A stretch of DNA of 9,502 nucleotides from Nostoc sp. CHAB 5715 (GTDB lineage: Bacteria > Cyanobacteriota > Cyanobacteriia > Cyanobacteriales > Nostocaceae). The translations under genes were made by a program, and so were the position numbers. This document shows positions 6,121-9,502 of this stretch, one piece after another. Below the pieces are notes generated by a model. The model was not told where the DNA came from. It was given only the letters and a program-made list of their open reading frames with translations, and ran no database searches. The stretch lies in NCBI RefSeq assembly GCF_020829685.1, contig NZ_JAIVFR010000186.1, positions 1-9,502 of the forward strand. The letters run 5' to 3'. Positions within the stretch are counted from its first letter, which is position 1. Every line of letters starts with the position of its first letter.

Positions 6121-6494
6121 TGCTGATTACTTTATCAAAATGCCTGATTACTTTCTCAAAATACTTAAATGCTTTCACAAAAGGTCATTTGACTTACTCA
6201 AAAGGTCATTTGACTTACTCATTTTGGTGTTTTCCGCAAGCAAAAGTTTATTTGACTTACTCAAACCCCAGTTTGCTTACTCATTTTGGTGTTTTCCGCA
6301 AGCAAAAGTTAATTTGACTTACTCAAACCCCAGTTTGCTTACTCATTTTGGTGTTTTCCGCAAGCAAAAGTTAATTTGACTTACTCAAACCCCAGTTTGC
6401 TTACTTATTTTAGTGTTTTCCGCAAGCAAAAGGTCATTTGACTTACTCATTTCGGTGTTTTCTGCCAACAAAAGCTATGCAACCCTACTCAAAA
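6121..6494. repeat. Hierarchical tandem array of 20/21-bp units with 62-bp higher-order repeats
   Basis: Together with the plain AT-rich spacer 6002-6120 this is the content of a 494-bp gene-free stretch. About 18 units of 20 or 21 bp follow one another; the most regular share TTTG..CTTACTC and end in CAAAA or CATTT. Three consecutive 62-bp blocks (6246-6307, 6308-6369, 6370-6431; each 21+20+21) differ from their neighbour by one or two bases. A 42-bp version lacking the middle 20-bp unit flanks them on both sides (6204-6245 and 6432-6473). Outer units (6121-6203, 6474-6494) are progressively degenerate. The last unit overlaps the stop codon of the 98-residue gene. 62 is not a multiple of 3, so no reading frame keeps the repeat. 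Confidence 0.9.
6246..6431. repeat. Core of the array: three 62-bp direct repeats
   Basis: Each block contains TTTGACTTACTCAAAC, CCCAGTTTGCTTACTCATTT and GTGTTTTCCGCAAGCAAAA in that order. Block 1 differs from block 2 by one base (T/A at the fourth position). Block 3 has two changes (CTTACTT and TAGTG). Such near identity points to recent duplication by slippage or unequal exchange. Confidence 0.95.
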
Positions 6495-6781
6495 GTGGAT
6501 ACATCTCGCAGTAAACTAGGAATTTCCCCTTGAGATAAAGGAAACTCCAGCAAAGTTTCTCTAAGACCTAAATACCCAGATTCAGCGAATGACAAAAGCA
6601 TTCGTGAAAGTGCTAGCCAAACCTCCGGTTCATATTCCCAATCCCGATAACGCGAAGCTTTACCAGCAATTGAACGTAGCGCCCAAAAATAAGAGTTTCT
6701 CACCACCGAACCACCTTTCTTAAACTCTGGTAAATCTTCGTGGTGGATAAAAAGCACTTTATTTTCAATTCTAGCTCTCAT
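6485..6781 (-). CDS. Hypothetical protein, 98 aa, not recognised
   Basis: Intact 98-residue frame from ATG 6781; a stop lies six codons upstream, so the start cannot be much earlier. There is no Shine-Dalgarno (AAATTGCG before ATG). The sequence is mixed and globular: charged N-terminus (MRARIENKVLFIHHEDLPEF), a Trp/Tyr-rich middle (SYFWALR, YRDWEYEPEVWLALSRML) and an amphipathic helical end. No signal peptide, membrane segment or catalytic motif is seen. Normal codon use and amino-acid balance argue for a real gene. The stop codon coincides with the last degenerate unit of the tandem array. No neighbour suggests a role. Confidence 0.65.
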   Translation of the reverse strand: MRARIENKVLFIHHEDLPEFKKGGSVVRNSYFWALRSIAGKASRYRDWEYEPEVWLALSRMLLSFAESGYLGLRETLLEFPLSQGEIPSLLRDVSTFE

Positions 6782-6818
6782 CGCAATTTTATATTTTAGA
6801 TTAAAAGTAAATCTTAAA

Positions 6819-6850
6819 TAGGGTGGATTACGGCTTTAGCCTAACGCACG
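6819..6850. repeat. Palindromic intergenic repeat with GGCTTTAGCC core
   Basis: AGGGTGGATTACGGCTTTAG followed by CCTAACGCA contains the dyad GGCT-TT-AGCC and resembles 5515-5544 in reverse orientation. It is the first of three repeat elements in the gene-free region 6782-7077. Confidence 0.5.
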
Positions 6851-6861
6851 ATGTTGTATAT

Positions 6862-6952
6862 AGGACTTACGCACGCTCTACGAATTCTTGGCGTTCTTGG
6901 CGTCTTGGCGGTTCGATAAATTAAGCCTTTCGGCGATTTTTGCGTAAGTCCT
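6862..6952. mobile_element. Small element bounded by 12-bp inverted repeats AGGACTTACGCA
   Basis: AGGACTTACGCA at 6862-6873 is the perfect reverse complement of TGCGTAAGTCCT at 6941-6952, enclosing 67 bp that code for nothing. The interior has a short GGCGTTCTTGGCGTCTTGGC direct repeat. It looks like a MITE or solo repeat of a family I recall as common in Nostocales. No target duplication is clear. Confidence 0.6.
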
Positions 6953-6993
6953 GGTATAGTGGTGCGTCGTCTTTACCAAAAAACTCCTCTTTA

Positions 6994-7063
6994 CTCTGTG
7001 TTCTCTGCGCCTCTGTGGTTCAATAAATAACTTTTAAACCGCAGAGTCACAGAGAACACAGAG
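6994..7063. repeat. Long inverted repeat, 27-bp arms; possible terminator of the receptor remnant
   Basis: Arms 6994-7020 and 7037-7063 are complementary at 24 of 27 positions (CTCTGTGTTCTCTG...CTCTG.GGTT), with a 16-nt AT-rich loop. It begins 15 bp after the stop of the minus-strand receptor fragment, so any transcript of that gene would fold here. The CTCTGTGTTCTCTG motif is, as I recall, a widespread bacterial intergenic repeat. Confidence 0.75.
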
Positions 7064-7077
7064 AGCAAAACAGACAC

Positions 7078-8142
7078 CTAAAAATTAGCGCTTAAACCCA
7101 AACGAAAAGTGAATCCAGGACTATATATGCGATTCACTCGCTCATATTGCTCACCGAGTAGATTTTCTAAATAAACTGTCAATCCTAAATTGGTAGTTAA
7201 AGGTATACGACCGGTCAAATCTAAATTTACGAAAGATGGTGCAAAATCTGTAGCCTTGTCACCAGGGTTAGCGAAGATGGATCTGCGAGCGCCACTATTA
7301 TAAGTAACATACAAGTTAGCCTGCCATCCCGCATTTTCATAACCTACGCCAGTTTGAAGTACAGAGTAGGGAATTAAACCTAACTGTAAACCTCTGTCTG
7401 TACCTGTTTTTATTTGAGCATCTGTATAAGTATAGTTGAGGAAAGTTGACCAGCCTGGGGCAATTCTTAATTGCAAAGCTGCCTCTAAACCATTGGTATC
7501 TACTAATCCAATGTTTTCCCATATTCCGGCGATGACTTCCAAGCGATCGCTTATACTACTACCAAAGTAAGTAAACTGTCCAATCAGATTTTGAGAAAAA
7601 TTTACATCTACTCCCGCACTCCAACTAGAGTCGGTTTCCGGTCTTAAATTAGGATTAGGTTTCCAACCATGAACCGTATCATAAACATACAACTGATCTA
7701 ACCCAGGATTGCGTTGTGCCCCTGCCCAACTTCCACGCACTGCTACTATTGGTGTGACAGCATAACGTAACCCAAAACTAGGGTTGAGATAATTTCCAAA
7801 CTGGCTGTCAAATGTTTGCCTTAGCCCTAAATCTATCAAAAAATTATCACTAATATTCCAAGTATTGACAGCAAATAAAGCTGTATTAAACATACTTCTA
7901 TCTTCAGTTTCGTTTTCGGTAATCCTAGTAGGATCTGTACTCAAAACATCACCGATTAAATCGGTGTTTTTCAAATCTAATCCCCAACGCAATTTATTAT
8001 TGGAAGTAATTTTCCACTCATGATCTACTCTAGCTGTGAGTTGTTGTGTATCTAAAGACCCTCTACGATAAAATGATGCTCCTGTAGGGCCATAAGTGCT
8101 AAAATAATCTTGGTTATACCCCAATTTATCGGGGGTCGCCAC
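7078..8142 (-). pseudogene. C-terminal barrel fragment of a TonB-dependent outer-membrane receptor
   Basis: 354 residues from a GTG at 8142. It is entirely TonB-receptor barrel: alternating aromatic strands, AQRNPGLDQLYVYD, WKPNPNLRPETDSSWSAGVD, GLEAALQLRIAPGWSTFLNY and the terminal NLLGEQYERVNRIYSPGFTF ending in SANF, with the usual C-terminal Phe. Full-length receptors are about 650-850 residues with a signal peptide, TonB box and plug. All of these are missing, so the product cannot be exported or act as a gated transporter. The frame is open only nine codons above the GTG, to a stop at 8170-8172, then unrelated repeat-like DNA follows. The barrel itself has no frameshift, so the truncation may be recent or the rest may lie elsewhere. 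The substrate (siderophore or cobalamin) cannot be told. Confidence 0.8.
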
Positions 8143-8244
8143 AGGCGGGGGGATCTTATCCGAACTGTATTAAGTCACCACGTAGTATTGTTGCTGTAAT
8201 AGTAAAATCATGTCAAAAGACACGCTGTCATATTTCCACGGCTT

Positions 8245-8278
8245 AGATTCCCGATTTCTCTCAGAGATCGGGGAATCT
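8245..8278. repeat. Hairpin repeat upstream of the receptor fragment
   Basis: AGATTCCC-GATTTCT pairs with AGAGATCGGGGAATCT over about 14 bp with one bulge and one mismatch and a very short loop. On the plus strand TTGTTGTT follows, giving a terminator-like look, but no plus-strand gene ends here. It lies in the 222-bp spacer left of the coiled-coil genes and may serve as a repeat or as a bidirectional stop. Confidence 0.55.
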
Positions 8279-8364
8279 TGTTGTTCACAAATGATTAAGT
8301 AGGGCTATAGCAGTTTTTAATTGCGTGAAGTATGTACAATTTTTATGGGTGCAACATCATAGTT

Positions 8365-8922
8365 TCAAAAACAATTTTTACTCGCAACTCTAATTAGAAA
8401 ACGCAGAGCTTCATTTACTGCTTCCGAATTGGGAAACATTTCTGCAACATCAGGTTCTAAAAAAACTATTAACTTTTCAAAATTATTGTAATTATCTTCA
8501 ATATTTTTTATATTATTGTCTGTCACAACCTGATTTGATTGAGGTTTATTCTGTATTATGGTTGTTTGGGAAGAGGCAGCATTTAATTTATTAACAAGTG
8601 ATTCCCAACTACTAACTTTCAGCTTAAAGTGAGCCTTTGCATCCCGTAATGTTTTAAACTTTTGCTTCAGAATATCAACAGTATAAATATGCTTTTGAGA
8701 TACCTGGTTTTCTAAATTAAGGTCTGACTCAACCATATCAACTACTTCACTAATAAGTCGATCATGATTTTCGGCAATTTGAGCAGCAGCCCCTAAAATC
8801 TTAGAAGTTGCTTTTATTTGTACATCAGTCTCTTGTTTAAGGCGATCAGCAATACTGCGAATTTGATCTCCCAACCTCGCTTTACCTTTTTTTTGCGTGG
8901 TTGGGAGTGATTTTTTGCTCAT
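8365..8922 (-). CDS. Coiled-coil hypothetical protein, 185 aa
   Basis: Intact frame from ATG 8922, 11 bp after the stop of the next gene upstream, so the two are probably co-transcribed. The N-terminus is strongly basic (SKKSLPTTQKKGKARLGDQ), a possible nucleic-acid or membrane-surface contact. Residues about 18-115 are helical with heptad-like spacing (IRSIADRLKQ, AAAQIAENHDRLISEVVDM). An Asn/Gln-rich linker (QNKPQSNQVVTDNNIKNIED) precedes a C-terminal helical segment (FEKLIVFLEPDVAEMFPNSE, then AVNEALRFLIRVA). No signal peptide or membrane helix is seen, and no Shine-Dalgarno. I do not recognise the family. With its neighbour it could form a filament, scaffold or partition-like pair, but that is only inference. 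Confidence 0.75.
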   Translation of the reverse strand: MSKKSLPTTQKKGKARLGDQIRSIADRLKQETDVQIKATSKILGAAAQIAENHDRLISEVVDMVESDLNLENQVSQKHIYTVDILKQKFKTLRDAKAHFKLKVSSWESLVNKLNAASSQTTIIQNKPQSNQVVTDNNIKNIEDNYNNFEKLIVFLEPDVAEMFPNSEAVNEALRFLIRVASKNCF

Positions 8923-8933
8923 AGTATGCTTAT

Positions 8934-9502
8934 TTATTCAGATAGTATATCTTTAATAGCCAGCCAGATGCGTTTAAACTTTTGTACCAAACCCATAGGA
9001 TTGTTAGTTGTTTCTTCTTCTACCGAATCAACTAGAGATTGAATCCGATCCATACGCTCTGCTACAACGTAAAGACTGTTTACTGCTTCATCCTTACTTT
9101 CTAAGGATTCACGCAGTAGCACAACCATCTGGGCAATTTCCCGTTTTAGTCGTTCATTTTCGGCTTTACGGCGAGTTTCCCATCCTTTAATACTAGCTTT
9201 AGAACGTCGCTCATGCTTGAGTTCTGCTTTAGCCTCATTGTATAAACCCAAATACATTTCTCGTTCAGAGTTTACTGACTCATATTTGGTAAGCAATTCA
9301 GTTGCTCTCACTTTTTCTTCGTTGTAGAGGCAGAGGGTTTGTTGATGACTTTGTTGTTCATCAACATAAAACTGGTAATTTTGAGTAACTCGCTCTTTTA
9401 GCTCATTAGCTTCGAGTTGGCAAGTTTGAATCTCTCGCTGATGAACATGAACTAGCTGGGATATTTTGGCTTTTTCTTCGTTGTAAATCCACTGGCTTGG
9501 GA
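8934..9502 (-). CDS. Coiled-coil hypothetical protein, 5' end outside the window
   Basis: A GTG at 9311 could be taken as the start, but the frame stays open without a stop from 9312 to the right edge and the upstream residues are of the same kind, so the gene is partial: 188 residues are visible. The protein is a long coiled coil rich in E, K, Q, R. A YNEEK-type motif recurs three times (codons at 9483, 9324, and YNEAK 28 residues later), at 53- and 28-residue spacing, suggesting internal duplication. Further motifs are SIKGWETRRKAENERLKREI and a C-terminal amphipathic helix (VQKFKRIWLAIKDILSE). There is no membrane segment in the visible part. It is followed after 11 bp by the other coiled-coil gene. 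Function not recognised. Confidence 0.8.
   Translation of the reverse strand, partial: PSQWIYNEEKAKISQLVHVHQREIQTCQLEANELKERVTQNYQFYVDEQQSHQQTLCLYNEEKVRATELLTKYESVNSEREMYLGLYNEAKAELKHERRSKASIKGWETRRKAENERLKREIAQMVVLLRESLESKDEAVNSLYVVAERMDRIQSLVDSVEEETTNNPMGLVQKFKRIWLAIKDILSE

Noticed and set aside
6107..6379. Two overlapping plus-strand frames of 90 and 65 residues (repeats of FDLLK and LTYS)
   Set aside because: They are only the translation of the tandem array. The 62-bp period shifts frame at each block, there is no ribosome site, and the array decays without regard to codons.
6183..6473. Plasmid-type iteron origin
   Set aside because: The unit length would fit, but there is no Rep or partition gene nearby and the neighbours are chromosomal genes, so I list it only as a possible binding array.
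7337..7522. Minus-strand 61-residue frame within the receptor fragment
   Set aside because: It is in another frame of a continuous TonB-receptor barrel sequence, with no independent support.
9008..9190. Plus-strand frame of 60 residues opposite the partial coiled-coil gene
   Set aside because: Antisense shadow of a clearly coding coiled-coil region.
9309..9311. GTG at 9311 as the start of the right-hand coiled-coil gene
   Set aside because: The frame is open to the window edge and the upstream residues have the same character and repeat motif, so the true start is outside the window.
1..9502. tRNA, rRNA, riboswitch or CRISPR array
   Set aside because: I saw no cloverleaf, conserved rRNA stretch, known riboswitch core or repeat-spacer pattern on either strand.

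Overview
The window looks like chromosomal DNA of a filamentous, probably heterocystous, cyanobacterium (Nostocales). Reasons: six copies of the HIP1 octamer GCGATCGC (630, 1242, 1614, 2814, 5161, 7543), a cyanobacterial-type Hfq beside dapF, a diguanylate cyclase carrying two bilin-type (cyanobacteriochrome) GAF domains, a PEP-CTERM protein, and AT-rich spacers full of small palindromic repeats. I cannot name the species.

Layout. 1-1646 is a housekeeping block. It holds a 63-residue charged protein with a clear Shine-Dalgarno and a hairpin/T-run terminator, then dapF (lysine/peptidoglycan precursor), and, divergent from dapF across 69 bp, a short hfq. 1818-3752 is one large minus-strand gene for a GAF-GAF-GGDEF protein. 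Both GAF domains keep the residues expected of cyanobacteriochromes, of two different spectral lineages, so this is a candidate two-colour photoreceptor making c-di-GMP. 3851-4166 is a 316-bp non-coding element with perfect 43-bp terminal inverted repeats and a nest of palindromes inside. It lies directly behind a solitary Phd/YefM-type antitoxin (4175-4492). 4753-5394 is an exported PEP-CTERM protein and 5601-5990 a small exported, possibly outer-membrane, protein.

6121-6494 is a hierarchical tandem array: 20/21-bp units combined into 62-bp and 42-bp higher-order repeats, with no credible protein. It runs into the 3' end of an unrecognised 98-residue gene. 6782-7077 carries three inverted-repeat elements. 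7078-8142 is the C-terminal barrel half of a TonB-dependent receptor that has lost its signal peptide and plug. From 8365 to the right edge, two closely spaced minus-strand genes encode unrecognised coiled-coil proteins; the second is cut by the window edge.

The genes do not form one pathway. Themes that recur are signalling and RNA regulation (GAF-GGDEF protein, Hfq), cell envelope (DapF, PEP-CTERM protein, small exported protein, receptor remnant), and heavy decoration by small repeats. The two most rewarding items are the double-cyanobacteriochrome diguanylate cyclase and the 20/21-bp-phased array. No complete new defence or biosynthetic system is visible.
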